Assembly: GCA_011037195.1 (NCBI GenBank)
Contig: JAAEAF010001077.1
Location: forward strand, 173,161 to 237,160
Reading direction: 5' to 3'
Origin: Triatoma infestans
Lineage: Eukaryota; Arthropoda; Insecta; Hemiptera; Reduviidae
Length of the DNA: 64,000 nucleotides
Position numbers and translations under genes: made by a program
Part shown: positions 1 to 11,560 of the stretch, piece after piece
Layout: each line of letters opens with the position of its first letter
How positions within the stretch are numbered: the stretch's first letter is position 1
The notes under the pieces: generated by a model
The model's input: only the letters and a program-made list of their open reading frames with translations
Databases searched by the model: none
Told to the model about the DNA's origin: nothing

Positions 1-408
1 GGCGGTTATAACCAGGAAAGATCGAAAGCCTTCATCAGTCTGAGTAAGAATAGGATCCGTATTCTTACGGGATTCCTTACGGGGCATTGCAGACTCAGGG
101 GGCACCTGAGAAAGCTTGGCCTAGTAGGTGACGGCATATGCAGATTCTGTGGAGAGGCGGAGGAAACTCCGATACACCTCCTCACGGACTGTGATGCCGT
201 CATTCAAAGAAGATTTAGTAGTCTGGGCTGTTACCAGATAGGGGAGGAAGAAATACCTACCCTAGAACCTTCCAGGATCCTGAGATTTCTCAGGGAGTTA
301 AACCTGGAGAGGGTGCTATAGATGAGCTAGCTCATCTTAGGCACCAGGGGGGATACAATAGATCAAGAATGGTCGCGGTACAGAACCCTGAGGAAAAAAA
401 AAAAAAAA
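1..408 (+). mobile_element. LINE 3' end, RNase H-bearing (Jockey/I-like) family
   Basis: An open frame enters from the left edge and runs 106 codons to the stop at 319-321. It reads as the C-terminal end of a non-LTR retrotransposon polyprotein: an ILTGFLTGHCRLRGHLRKLG segment (end of the RNase H region) followed by a zinc-knuckle-like CRFCGEAEETPIHLLTDC (C-x2-C-x-H-x-C type). A short 3'UTR with GGATACAATAGATC and GGTCGCGGTA leads into an A-rich tail at about 392-408. The same tail signature recurs at 13.6, 35.4 and 61.7 kb, so this is a repeated family. The frame is uninterrupted here, which makes this the best preserved C-terminus. Clade (Jockey, I or R1) is not resolved. Confidence 0.85.
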
Positions 409-1009
409 CAAAACAATTCCTCCTACCATGGAGTAAGAGAAATTAAAAAACTGAGTAAGGCTGTGGCAGAGCCAGTCTGAGTGAGTAAATATGGTCATAG
501 GCAAATCGTTCACTTACTCAATTCACTAATACACTCACTCACTCACACTAACTTATATTACTAGACGAGATGATTGTTTCAAAATAAGTATTGCACCACC
601 TTGAAATATCAGGTTGGCCAACCTAAACTCAACCCACCTAGTAAGATATTTCATGCTGTAATGCAACTTATTACACATAAAACTTATCAAACCTCTATCC
701 GATTTCTACATTTTGTTCACATTTTTTTTTTTTTTTTTTTTTTTATTATCTAATCACTATATAGAAACAATGCAACCCTGATCATAAAAAATACACACTC
801 GCACACGCATGTATATATATATATAATAAGGTGCTCAAATTATTTTTGGTAGTGGTTACTAAATAATCAAAATAGTTGATATATTTATTAGACATTTCAA
901 TTCACATTAGTAATATATCTACAGATTCATTAAACTATATATTATAATTACTAACTATGTTTAACTAAGAAACCAGTAAAAACTAAAACTTTGCGATGTA
1001 AGGATAGGA
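409..1009. other. AT-rich spacer
   Basis: No gene recognised. It holds CACTCACTCA-type simple sequence (about 505-545), a T-run of about 24 (721-744) and a short TATATA tract (about 811-826). Confidence 0.6.
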
Positions 1010-1735
1010 AAAAAAATCTGGTGTAAGACGCTCACATGATTTTCTCTTACTGCAGTCCAATACAAATATATTAAGAGAAAGTAAAAATGGACAAATTTTC
1101 CCTAACGTAAATATGGAAATGATGAGATATGATATGTTAGTTAGCAGCCATTGTTGTAGGTAGTATTACCACTTTGAAATCTAGAAGATAGCGCCAATTG
1201 AGCATACCTCAATAATATTTGAAATGTAACAGCACAGGTTACCCGGAAAACCTCTAAAACTAAGTTTTTCTAGAGAAACTTTTATATCTGTAGAGTTACC
1301 ATTCCAAGTGTAAATAAAATCGATGGTGTACTTTTCCAGAGAAGTCCGATAAAAACTCAGGAACCTATTGTATTGAAGTCACAATAAATGCTGTTAATAA
1401 TCTAGCGATTTGCAGAAACTGTTATAATATTTGCAGAACTAGCCACTGTACTGAAGAATGGCACTTTTGAAGAGGAAGGTTTAACCCGTAAAACCCATCA
1501 AAAATCAATTTTCCTAGAAAAATATATCAAGTAAAAGTGTTCAATATTAATGTATATATAGATAATGTACGAAGTTTAAAGAAAACTGGAACCATTTACG
1601 AGGAAATCGTGAGAAAGTGAAAAAATATTTTCCTACTCACAGATCACAAATTATGTATATCTGGTGAAAAACTTCATTTTGAAAATTTGAGCACGATCAC
1701 AGTACACTTCCTGTTACAGTAAAGGAAGCTAAAAA
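1010..1735 (-). repeat. Family A repeat, near full length
   Basis: Begins on the plus strand with AAAAAATCTGGTGTAAGACG and TTTCTCTTACTGCAG, the reverse complement of the family right end. It finishes with the left-end block (ACACTTCCTGTTACAGTAA, 1705-1725). Diverged internally. The hairpin has decayed (AGACG in place of AAACA). Confidence 0.75.
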
Positions 1736-2224
1736 TCTGTAAAATGTTAAGTATGTGGAACTTTCGATTTCTGAACAGATTCGCTTATAATTGGACAAGT
1801 CAACCACAAAGCAAAAACGAAGTTTTTCTTTATCAATATTTCGGTCTTCACCAATTTCGCGTTTTTCTCCAACTTAATTTATATAGAAAAAGAGAAAAGT
1901 ATTTGGAAGAGAGAAAAAAAAAAATTGTCAGTGAACAAACTATAAAAAATAGGAAGATAGAGTAGACTGGATAGTTGTTAAAAACCGGAGACAAGCAGCT
2001 GAGCGTAAACCCTTTTATGTCTTCGTATACTAGCGGCTGTGGCCATTACACCCAATTGTAACAGCTGGATTTTAAAAACAAACTAAACTGGTGAAAACTA
2101 ATAATCGCGTGCTTTCAATAACACTTTTATCGAACTGTGTGACCAAACATAGGCGCAACTACTTCCATTATCCATCCAATAACCACTCAAGATCTTCCAT
2201 GATCCACTGTGCTCTAAGAAGCGA
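1736..2224. other. AT-rich sequence, no supported gene
   Basis: A 73-codon frame at 1744-1965 is lysine/asparagine-rich low-complexity sequence with no recognisable domain. I see nothing else. Confidence 0.5.
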
Positions 2225-2640
2225 ATATAATAGTTTTTGGCGAAAGATATGTTGCGTGTGTATTTTGTGAACAAAATTTTTCTAAAAACACTAAAACCGC
2301 AAATAGTACAAACATGAAATTTCGTTCAGGTATCAGATATCGCAATCAACATGAAGGTTTCGATCAAAATTCTTCAACCGGAAGAATGAGTTTCGAAAAC
2401 TGACTGGATATATATATACAACTTATTAGTTATATTTATTAGATTAATCAGCTGTAAAAATGCTAAAAATACGATCAGTTACTGGTCGAAGAGAACCAGA
2501 TAAACAGACAGACATTATGAAAGTATTTGTAATACTGGAAACGTAAATAAAAATCTGAATGCAATTAATAAAACTGTAATTGAAAAATTCCCGTGAAACT
2601 AGGAATTTTTATTGAACAAATAATTGTAGTTAATCATTAT
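2225..2640 (+). repeat. Family A fragment
   Basis: Carries the GTGAACA...AAACCGCAAATAG block, the ATTTCGTTCAGGTATCAG block and a CAACCGGAAG module in forward order. Neither terminus is recognisable. Confidence 0.55.
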
Positions 2641-2659
2641 TAAAGTAAGTGAGTTAGTA

Positions 2660-2850
2660 AAGTAATGCCTATTTTTTCCGGCGGGCTTAACGTCCAACTA
2701 ACAAATTAGGTACGCGTGGACGTGGCTGAAGCACCTACTTTACTATTATATATGTTTTAAACGAATATAAAATTATGCCCGGGACTAGAACTGGGATCTC
2801 CCATTTACGCTCATAACCACTACACCAACACCCGCTCTCGTTAATCGTTC
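2660..2850 (-). mobile_element. tRNA-derived SINE, family S3
   Basis: On the minus strand the head reads TGGTGTAGTGGTTATGAGC (box A-like) followed about 30 bp later by AGTTCTAGTCC (decayed box B). The body ends with GGACGTTAAGCCCGCCGG and AAAAAATAGGCATTAC. A second copy lies at 26205-26400 in the same orientation, which supports a dispersed family rather than a tRNA gene. Confidence 0.75.
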
Positions 2851-2860
2851 AAAGAAAAAT

Positions 2861-3670
2861 CGTGGAAAACTAGAAATCACTCGGTCAAGTAGCACTTCCG
2901 GTCGCCGGATTTTAATTATCTAAATTTTGATACGATCTTAACAGCAATAAGAGTTTTAGTATAAAAAAAAAATCTTACTGCTGTTATGATCATATTAAAA
3001 TTTTTCAAAATTGACTATTCACCGGAAAAACATACTATATGAAGTATTTTCCATTGTCGAACTGTAGAGGCTTCTAGGGCGAGAGAATCTATGGGCTCAG
3101 TTTATCACGATTTACTTGAAAATGGCCCTGAACAATTTTGTTTAAACACTGTATTCTAACTATATACATAAATATCTGTACTTTTATTTGAAACATTTTT
3201 CCAAGTTTTTTTTCTTTTGACAGTTCGTCAGGAGCTTTATCAACGTTAGGCTTTCCGTTAAAAACTTACGGTTCTATTCTGTGTACAAAATATTAAGTTA
3301 CGCTAGAATTCCAAATTTGAAGAAAATCAGAGAGATATTTCAAATGTAATTTGGATTGTTTTCAATGTTATTGGCGCTGTCTTCTGGACTGTTACAAAAT
3401 TATTTCAAGTACTATGCCTTGGGTAGATAGACATATGCAATCCTCAACACCTATATATTTATATTAGTGTAAAGGAAGGAGTAAAACCTAAGTCAAAAGA
3501 GAATTGGTCAATTTTATAATAAATGTTGTTAACTGTAATAGCACAAAGTTGCGTCTGTTTTTGACAGTTGTTAGGGGGGAAGCCTCAAAATAAGCATGTA
3601 TTTCCGGTGAAAACTCAATTCCGAAAAATTCGACACGATCGCCCAATACTTCCTGTAATAAGGGAAATGT
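2861..3670 (-). repeat. Family A, diverged copies or fragments
   Basis: AGTAGCACTTCCGGTCGCCG at 2888-2907 is an inverted CCGGAAGTGCGAC module. 3594-3665 is a good inverted left end (GTATTTCCGGTGAAAACTCA, then CACGATCGCCCAATACTTCC). The middle is too decayed to say whether this is one copy or two. Confidence 0.6.
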
Positions 3671-4419
3671 TTTTATTAAAATCTGTGCAACATCTATTTT
3701 ACGTTACAGATAACATAAATTATACATTAATAATATATTGAAAAAAAATCTATGAAAGTATGTTTGCGCAAAGTGGTGGACAATAAAGAGAAGAGGGTGT
3801 ACGCGCGTGCGCAGGACTGTGTGAAGGGGCCACGGTCTCAGCCTTGGTCCCATTTCTGGCGCGAGCTGTCCTCCGCTATTCAATGACCAACAAGCCTAAT
3901 TCACCTTCTAACATTCACCATCCAATCTATACATAAACATATCTCTCTCTATGTATTTATGTGTATATATAAGTATGTTCTCTGATGTACTAGTTAATGT
4001 AACCTAATTTACAATAAAAATAGCCCCCCAGAACCCCTCCTACTATTTCATTTGCCTAGCCTTTGATAAACACAAATATTTAAATTATTATTTTTCATTG
4101 AATATAATGTACATCATATCATTCACTAACAATACTGGAATTTTTATTCAACGTTGATCTCAATATTAACTAGGAAGTAGAACATATTGAAATGTCGTAA
4201 TGTCGGTAAATCTAATGTTATAGTAGATCACCCGCGCAAAACCACCTAACGACAATTTAGCGGGGAAATATCTTCCAATTAAAAGTGACAGATAAAACAA
4301 GTATGTGTAAAAACTGAAACCAAAAATAACAAATTTGTATTTCTGATTGATGGATTTTGATGGAATGCCTTGAGTAAGATCCCTTGACCCTAATCGGATT
4401 AACAAACTTTTTGTGATCT

Positions 4420-4457
<38 letters not shown>

Positions 4458-5534
4458 GCATGTGTTTCATCTTCAGGCCGAGATAACATCATCAGAAGCC
4501 ATGTCAACAAGCCTTCTTCAAATCCTACAGGTCTTGTAAATCCATTCTGCAAGTGCTTGATTCGTACTTAAGCTTCTTTTCAGCTAGGCAGGTTGGTCAA
4601 CCGCAGAAGCTTGAATTTTAATTAGGAAATACCTCCCTCCCTCGCTAACAATATCAGGGAACAACTAATCGACCGTCTTAGCCAAACCATTTCCCGAGAT
4701 ATGGATATGGGGAAAAAAAAGAAGGTTTACACTCCATTGCAGGTTTACAAAGCCCAGCAAAGGTACTTTTGAGAAAGTCTCCAACTATGCACCACTGGAT
4801 GGATAATTGTGGACGTCCTTTATGTCAAGGAGGTACACAAGACCGACGCAAAAGCCAGCCACTTGGACAGTCATTGCCTTTGGAGAAAACAAAACTTACG
4901 ATCTTTCAAGCAGTGCAGACTCTAGGAATTCCTAAATCTTTGGGTTAAGATTGCATCATAGATTGGTTTAATCCGACGCCTCTTATCCATCCACACTTTG
5001 ATAAGACTTCCAAATAGTATAATGTGGTGTAAATAGATGCTAGAGGTATAGAACGAAATGTCATACAAGTTGTGGGGGAACACATCCTCCTATTGAGCTT
5101 CCAGGACAGTTTATTGGGTTAAGTTATGGACCAAATAAAAGTTTTTCCATAACAAGTTGCTGGTCTAAGTTTAAGAACAATAGTAAGCTACTGGACAAAA
5201 AAGATTTCCATCATAGTCCATTAAACTGTGATTTCCCAGAATGCTTTCCCTTTAAACTTTGTTGTGTACTGTAGAACAGAAAGAGGTGTGAATGTTTCAC
5301 TCAGGATTGTTGTTGATCACTAATAATCTAAAATAATTTGTAATACAATAGGGTTTATAAAGAAGAAAAAATAAGTCCATGGATTTAATACCCATCCATA
5401 TACGTCTTAGTTTATAAACATACTTTGATATTTTGTTAATTTTGAGGCTCTGTGTTTCTATACATATTATGGCCCCTTCAAAGATCAGTTCAAGTGTGAG
5501 TTTTTTTGAAAACCGTCTTACGATATATTAGTAA
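3671..5534. other. Unassigned sequence with a GC-richer patch and (CA)n
   Basis: 3785-3900 is clearly GC-richer than its surroundings (ACGCGCGTGCGCAGG, GGCGCGAGCTGTCC). It has no long frame and no repeat match within the window. A (CA)n tract lies at 4429-4457. A 128-codon minus-strand frame (4166-4552) crosses that tract and looks like chance. I see no gene. Confidence 0.5.
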
Positions 5535-6828
5535 CTTACATCATACTAGAGAAAACAGTGAACAGCTGCAGAAACTACGCGTGCTCTATGTGAATTCGAA
5601 GGGGAAGGTGTTCTTGATCAGCGTACTGCCCGGCGTTGGTTTCAAAAATTTAATAGTGGCGATACGACCTTAGTCAGGGCGGCCATCGTGCGATGTTGAT
5701 GAGGTCTTAGAGGAAGTTGTCGAATCAAATCCAATTACAAGTACTCATACATTTGCTGCAAAAGTGCAGTGTCTAAAGACACCGTTCCATACCATGGCAA
5801 AGGTGAAAAGGAGATGTAGGATAACGCTGCATGAACGAACATACACCTCAACAGGCCGCCAGAAGAATGGATAGTTGCAACTTCTCTTAAAAAAAAATGC
5901 ATCTGAGAAATCTGACGCATCTGGCGAAATCCTGAGACAAGGTGGTCTATGATTGGATTGCGATCAAACGCCATTTCCGGTTGGTGCGAGAGGGCAAATT
6001 GGACAAAAAAAATCGATGATCTGGATCTATAAGCAGTAATTCTCACGAATTCATTTCCGATGGACTTTTCCTCATGAATTCCGCGACCTTTATTACCAAC
6101 AAATTTTGTAGTTCCGGTCGACCACATATCTCGCATCAGAAACAATTAAAAGAACTTGATGGCATTATACTTCTTTTATACTCACCTAATAGTCCAGACT
6201 TAGCCCCATCCGACTACCCATTGTTTCGTTCGGTCCATACACAATTTCTTTGCGGGAGAAAATTTAATAACTACGGCGCTAATGGCCAAGGCAGTCGATG
6301 CGGTGAATTGGAATGGATCCAACAGCTGGCAGAAAGATGGCTTACAACGGTCAACCACATCGGGCTATATCTGGGATTCCATCCGTCGGGAGCATATCTG
6401 GGAGCATGCATGTTTTTTGTTATTCCTGACCGGTTTCGGACTTTCATCCAAACTTATCAAAGCTATATTAAAGTTATCAAATTTGTGTAGAGAGGTGACT
6501 TCAACTTAATGTTTTCAATATGCATATCAACAAATGCAATGGTAACGAAAACATTAAGCTGAAGTCAGCTATCTTCACGAATTTGATAGCTTAATTCTGA
6601 CGATGGATGAAAGTCCGAAACCGGCCAGGAACAACAAAAAACATGCACGCTATGATGGATAAAATCCCAAATGTTATCCAACAATGCGGACCCATCCACA
6701 TATTCAACATCGGGCTATATTTTGCATTAAAAAAAAAAATACTTTTCATTGAAAAAGATCATTTGTGGAGGTGGGGGATATACACCCTATTAAATTGGTT
6801 CTCTCGCGTAAAACAATCATTGCATTAA
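5535..6828 (+). pseudogene. mariner-type transposase pseudogene, split by a foldback insertion
   Basis: Broken plus-strand frames together match a mariner (Tc1/mariner superfamily) transposase in order. First comes the helix-turn-helix start GVLDQRTARRWFQKFNSGDT in the frame of 5611-5668. Next is DEVLEEVVESNPITSTHTFA (about 5697-5756), and then the catalytic-domain end YSPNSPDLAPSDYPLF (about 6178-6228) with GRKFNNY. The last catalytic Asp (APSDY) is present. Internal stops, an A8 run at 5889-5897 and several frameshifts make it non-functional. The minus-strand frame 5735-6145 is an antisense shadow. The C-terminal end resumes after 6706 (GLYFALKKKILF), beyond the inserted element. No terminal inverted repeats were recognised. 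Confidence 0.85.
6371..6706. mobile_element. Foldback (hairpin) element inserted in the mariner
   Basis: Long imperfect inverted arms: about 6404-6518 pairs with about 6547-6650. For example, TTCCTGACCGGTTTCGGACT on the left matches the complement of the CCGGCCAGGAAC side on the right. The loop is about 28 bp. A 14-bp direct repeat ACATCGGGCTATAT flanks it (6357-6370 and 6707-6720). Removing the insert plus one repeat copy puts the two halves of the mariner C-terminus back next to each other, which supports a target-site duplication. No protein is encoded, and the element class is unknown. Confidence 0.7.
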
Positions 6829-7025
6829 CTTGAAGAATATCTGGGCATCAAGAGCAATCATGATGAAATATCATGTATAACTATGATGACGTAACACTTT
6901 TCTATTGAGAAATGTATTCAATATGATATATATATTTATTATTGTATAAATACTGTCTAACAAAACATATATAAACACATCATAGAGAAACAGAGATGAA
7001 TTTAGATTCTAAGTTAGAGAGCATT

Positions 7026-7057
<32 letters not shown>

Positions 7058-7705
7058 GATGAAGATATATATATATATGATGAAGGCCATGAATAGGACG
7101 AAACAAGAAGATTGTTTGGCTGTTGGACCTTCGGTGACGTAGAGGCTAAAAGCGTTTCAACACCGAATGAAGCAACATGCTTACTACACCGGCTATTCAT
7201 ATCATTTACAAAACTACAGCGCTTACATTCACTCTATCTCTCTATTAAATATACAAATGTTTCTTTAACAAAAAACAAACAAAAAACGGTGTGACGCTCA
7301 AATCACTATCTCTTACAATTCTTTTACAGTTCAAAATTACAAATTGTCTTCAAACATCGATTATTTTTACAAAATATATTTGCTGTGTAGAAGGTAGTAG
7401 CGTGGTTAGGTGTAAGACCCGTGCAATATCCTGGAGTGGCACTCCAGAGTAAAGCCTTAATAAACGACACCTCTTACCCAGACTCCTTGAAGAAAAACAA
7501 TCAATTTCCCCAGAAAAATATTTCAGAGATATATGATGAGAGAATCTATATTTATGTAAAAGGCCTACATTGTTCAGATCAACACACAAACATACTGACC
7601 TCTTTCGCTAAAAACTATTTTTTGAAGCTCATTTCTTCAGAAATGTACTGTCGATATAATTGCAATAGTTCCGCTAAAAGCTATCAAAAACAATAAAATA
7701 AAACT
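6829..7705. repeat. AT-rich spacer with (CA)n(TA)n and a decayed family A fragment
   Basis: 7026-7078 holds (CA)n followed by two TA tracts separated by GATGAAG. 7330-7700 has scattered family A blocks in reverse orientation (CAGAAAAATATTTCAGAG and CTAAAAACTATTTTTTGAAG) but is too diverged to delimit. The frames at 7350-7589 and 7421-7696 overlap on opposite strands and have no recognised domain. Confidence 0.45.
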
Positions 7706-7708
7706 AAC

Positions 7709-7806
7709 CCACACGACTTGCTCTTACTGCAGTTTATTACAATTACTTAATAACTGACTACAATTTTTAGGTCTGTAGATTTTGAGGTCCCTTGATTAAA
7801 AAAAAA
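7709..7806 (-). repeat. Family A right-end fragment
   Basis: CACACGACTTGCTCTTACTG at 7711-7730 is a second right end about 95 bp before the intact one that follows. It is a truncated copy, or a tandem pair of ends. Confidence 0.55.
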
Positions 7807-8315
7807 TCTTGTGTGAACAACACTCACACAACTTTCTCTTACTCCAGTTCTCAAAATTATAACTGGCAAATTTTATAGTTAGTGTACCAAATTTAATAAA
7901 ATTCGTCGAAAACTGAAAAAAAATTTCCAGTAAAAGCGCATTTCCGATTTACTAATTTTCTTGAAACTCGGAATTTTGACCATCTATTTATTTCTAATTA
8001 ATTTTGTTTGGATGATAGAATTGTATAAACAACTATGATAGCACTTTAGAGAAAAACATAACACCCCTCCCAACCTCCTCCATTTAAAGTGCCCTTAAAT
8101 GAATTTTCCCAGAGAAATGTTTTAAATAAAAGTTTTAGATCTTTGTATGTGTAGTTGATATAACAAGTTTGAAGAAAATCGTCGGAACTATTTTTGAAAA
8201 AACGCAAAAAAAAAAGAACAAGTGGTACTTCCGGTTGAGGAATTTTGACAGATAACGTACTGTCAGATGCCATGGTTTCAACTTTCTATGGTTTTTCGTT
8301 TCTGAGCTATGCTGT

Positions 8316-8358
<43 letters not shown>

Positions 8359-8487
8359 TTATTTGCTAAAAACCACTTTTTTGGACTCAGGGGATCTCAA
8401 AACGGATATTTCCGGTGAAAACTCGATATCGAAAATTTGACACGATTACAATGCTTCCTCTTACTAGGAGTAAGAGAAAGTAAACAT
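7807..8487 (-). repeat. Family A repeat, full length
   Basis: Right end at 7807-7847 (TCTTGTGTGAACAACACTCA, then TTTCTCTTACTCCAG). The AGTGGTACTTCCGGTTGAGG module is at 8219-8238. A (CA)n tract is at 8327-8355. The left end is TTTCCGGTGAAAACTCGATA, then CACGATTACAATGCTTCCTC (8408-8466), followed by the palindromic junction CTTACTAGGAGTAAGAG. About 680 bp, one of the cleanest copies. Confidence 0.85.
8327..8355. repeat. (CA)n microsatellite
   Basis: Pure CA run preceded by a CTCTCTCT stretch, at the microsatellite site internal to family A. Confidence 0.9.
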
Positions 8488-9392
8488 GTTTTTAGCGAAT
8501 GCTCAAAACGAAAAATCTAGGGGAAGCTTGAATTTTATTTAAGTACGTTTATCAAATCTGATACTAGGGTTCTGGACAAAATCCTTAAACTGGAAGTGCG
8601 TCTTTATTTATTGTGTTTTTGTTTGTTTTCGATTTTCCCCGAAATTTTGGATCAAACGATTTTCATTAAATTTCGTATGTATTATCTAAACACACAAATA
8701 CGTAATAGTTTTATTTAAAACGATTTTCTAGGGAAATTGATTTTTTGGGTGGCGGAGTGGGGGGTGGTGTGAAGTAGGTGGGGTGAAGCAACAGAAGCTT
8801 CCCGCTGAAGTGCCACTTCAGTAGAGTTGATAGTTCTAGAAAATCTATTAACCGGAAGTCCAAAGTTGTCCAAATAGATCTCTGTTATTTAAACTTGAAA
8901 ACTTGAATACTTACTACACAGAGTCAAATCTATAAAACTTTTATTTGGATCATTTTTTTCCGGAATATTGGATTTTTTAGGGTATTCAGGGAAGGGGGGG
9001 GCGGTTATTGCAGTTTTCAATTTAAAGAGCTGTTACAGAGTTATTTCAGGAATTGAGAACAGAGAGCGCGGTCAGATAAACAAATATAATCCCCCACCAC
9101 CTTATTACGTAATGCTAGGCTATTTTTTTTTTTTAATTTGAGGGCGTCAATGCCATTGCCACCCGGAGTGCGCTGGCGGTCTCCGGACAGTGAGATGCAG
9201 CGGCACCTAGGAAGGGAAAATCTAAGGGCATCACAGCTGTAGTCGAACCCGCGGCCTCCGCGAGGGAGTCCAGTGCGCTAGCCACTCAACCAACCCCCCC
9301 TTCCTTGCTAGCCTAATTAAACGTTTATGAATATTGGAAGTTAAAAGACTATTATAGTATGAGTGTTTCACACCAGATCTTTTTTTTTTCAT
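8488..9392 (+). repeat. Family A repeat with a SINE inside
   Basis: Forward blocks include TTAACCGGAAGTCCAAAG (8849-8866). The copy continues after the nested SINE to the right end GAGTGTTTCACACCAGATC (9361-9379). The left end is damaged. Confidence 0.6.
9123..9305 (-). mobile_element. tRNA-derived SINE, family S1
   Basis: Minus-strand tRNA-like head (TGGCTAGCGCACTGGACTCC, then a decayed box B) followed by the S1 body (CCTAGGTGCCGCTGCATCTC, TCCGGAGACCGCCAGC) and an A-rich tail, here the T-run at 9122-9135. Imperfect 10-bp target duplication TGCTAGGCTA / TGCTAGCCTA (9113-9122, 9306-9315). The body is shorter than in the other S1 copies because the GGACAGTGTTGTC part is missing. Confidence 0.85.
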
Positions 9393-9801
9393 TTTCGAAT
9401 TAAGTTTTCGCCCTCTTGCAGTAATTAGAGAAAGATAAGATAAAAAAGGAAAGATTTTAAGTATGAGAAGAGAATAAACAAGGAAAAAAAATTATCACCT
9501 CGTTGCATTAATATGACAAAATATACTTATTGCACATCACCGCGCAATTTAATTTCAATATTTAATAGACATTCCTCCACCTGTCGTATTAGTATTTAAA
9601 AATTTTAAAACAATTTTTTATGTTTTAATAAATACATTTATATTCGCAATTTATATTTGCAATTAAAAATAGCAAATTATACAATGGCTGTTTTAAATGA
9701 CGTCAATACCGATTGTACTCAAATTATATGAATTTTCTTGCCCTCCCTTCAGAATATTTGTGTGACAGGTATTGTGGTTTAACGTTTACTATTCTTATCT
9801 A

Positions 9802-9844
<43 letters not shown>

Positions 9845-9892
9845 TCGCTATGTACATCGGATTTTTTTTTTCCTAACAAGTGATGTTTTATT
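9393..9892. other. AT-rich spacer with (CA)n
   Basis: (AC)n at 9803-9841. No gene or dispersed repeat recognised. Confidence 0.6.
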
Positions 9893-10415
9893 TTCTGTTG
9901 CTCTTAGTAACAGGAAGTATTGCTATCGTGTCAAATTTTCACAGAAATGTATGTTGTGAGATCAGACATTAAATTATACTATGTGTGTGTATTAATATGA
10001 ACAGCACATTTTAAAAACGCAAAATCGCAAAAAATTCAACTTAACATTCCGTATTAGTATCAGCATGGTGACCCGACAGCAACTTATTTGTCAAAATTTC
10101 TCAACCGGAAGTACCACTTTACTGTGAATGGATTTTTCAATTTTTTTACTTCTCTATCTCTCTCATGGTATGGGTGGGGGTCATGCTTTCCTGTAAAGGG
10201 CCATTACAATATATTTTACGATTCGGTCGTCTACAAAAATATTAATAAGTATGGTGAAAATTCCGAGTTAGAAGAAAATCGGTTTACCGGAAGTGTGACA
10301 TTTATATTTCTGATGGAAATACCTTTATACATTTTCAGTTATGTAAGTAGGTAAAAATGCGTTAAATCAAAATTATGGTTACTGCAGTAAGAGAAAGTCG
10401 TGTGAGTGTTTTTTT
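9893..10415 (+). repeat. Family A repeat, short full-length form
   Basis: Left end AACAGGAAGTATTGCTATCG (9909-9928). Modules AAACGCAAAATCGCAAAAAA (10014-10033), CTCAACCGGAAGTACCACTT (10101-10120) and GTTTACCGGAAGTG. Right end GCAGTAAGAGAAAGTCGTG (10384-10402), with the hairpin truncated by a T-run. Confidence 0.8.
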
Positions 10416-10959
10416 TAAGTTGTAACACTTTCATATCATCACTAAATATAATCTAATTTAAACAACCGGAAGTATGGTGGTTGAGATGGGGCGTAGCGTT
10501 GCTGATAGGTTTTTTGTTAATTCTATCCAGTCAGAATATATATATATATAATAGATATATATATATATTATACATGTGTGTGTGTTGTGTGTGGTTTATT
10601 ACGCAACTAAATTCACAAACACACAAACAAAACTATGGAGAGCTATTGGACTGTGGAGGAAGCGCGCCCGAGGGACCTTGAACCGTTCACCACTGTTTCA
10701 CAACCCACCACCAGGATGTGTACATCCGAGAGAGACCCGATCACGGCCTCGTCATCATCATCATCATTCCTATTGTCTAATAATTCTAGCTCCCCACTGT
10801 TCACATTCTTCTTCACTCATTTCTTATCGCCGTCCAGTTTTTCTATTAATTTATTGTTTTTAGTGATCATTTTATTTAGATTAAAAAAAAACTGATTGTG
10901 CACAATCTATGCAGTACTGACATTGATTACGATTATTTCGTTAAAACTTGAGATTTCAA
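10416..10959. other. Unassigned sequence, short ORF
   Basis: TA and TG tracts at 10535-10600. Frames at 10576-10863 and 10635-10895 overlap in different phases over a GC-richer stretch (10620-10760). The 86-codon frame starts MESYWTVEEARPRDLEPF and then becomes serine-rich and hydrophobic low complexity. No domain recognised. Possibly a relic of an element, not a supported gene. Confidence 0.4.
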
Positions 10960-11560
10960 CCTAAATGGCAGATTCCTTGAAAACCCTAAAATCAGTTTCT
11001 TTTTCGGAAAAAACATGAAATAAAAGCTATAGAATTTTAGCTGTATTCCAGATTTAAAGAAAATCGAAAATCATTGCAGCCGTTTTCGAGAAAATAAAAA
11101 AAAAACAAAAACCCAAAAACCACTTCTGGAAATGAAAACCATTTCCGGTTATAACAGATTTTCCTCAAATTTGAAATTCTAGCGATGCTTCTAATTTATA
11201 TTAATATTATACAGATGGTAGAACCATTCTTTATACTTGAAATAAAAACAAAATGTTACTGTTGCTTCAGAACCCCTTCCCCCCAAATCACATGTCAGAT
11301 GCGGTGACATTACGAACACAAAACGGAATACCAAATCTGACTTTTCTGCGATTTTTCTTTTTCAGATATTTATGAGTTAAAACACACACACACACACACA
11401 CACATTCTCTCTCTCTCTCTCTCTCTCTCTCCCCGACCATTCGCTAAAAAACAATTTTTTCATACTCAGGGAATCTCAAAACATGAATGTGAATTCATGA
11501 AAACTGAATTTCGAAAATCTGACACGATTACAATACTTCCTTTTATAAGTAGTAAGAAAC
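10960..11560 (-). repeat. Family A repeat
   Basis: Inverted blocks: AAACCATTTCCGGTTATAAC (11137-11156), TTACGAACACAAAACGGAAT (11308-11327), (CA)n then (TC)n at 11382-11432, and left end AAACTGAATTTCGAAAATCT followed by CACGATTACAATACTTCCTT (11500-11543). The right end is missing or decayed. Confidence 0.75.

Noticed and set aside
8135..8353. Cysteine/valine-repeat ORFs (also 4166-4552, 11710-12046, 23167-23352, 19915-20148)
   Set aside because: They translate CA/TG microsatellites plus repeat sequence and have no domain.
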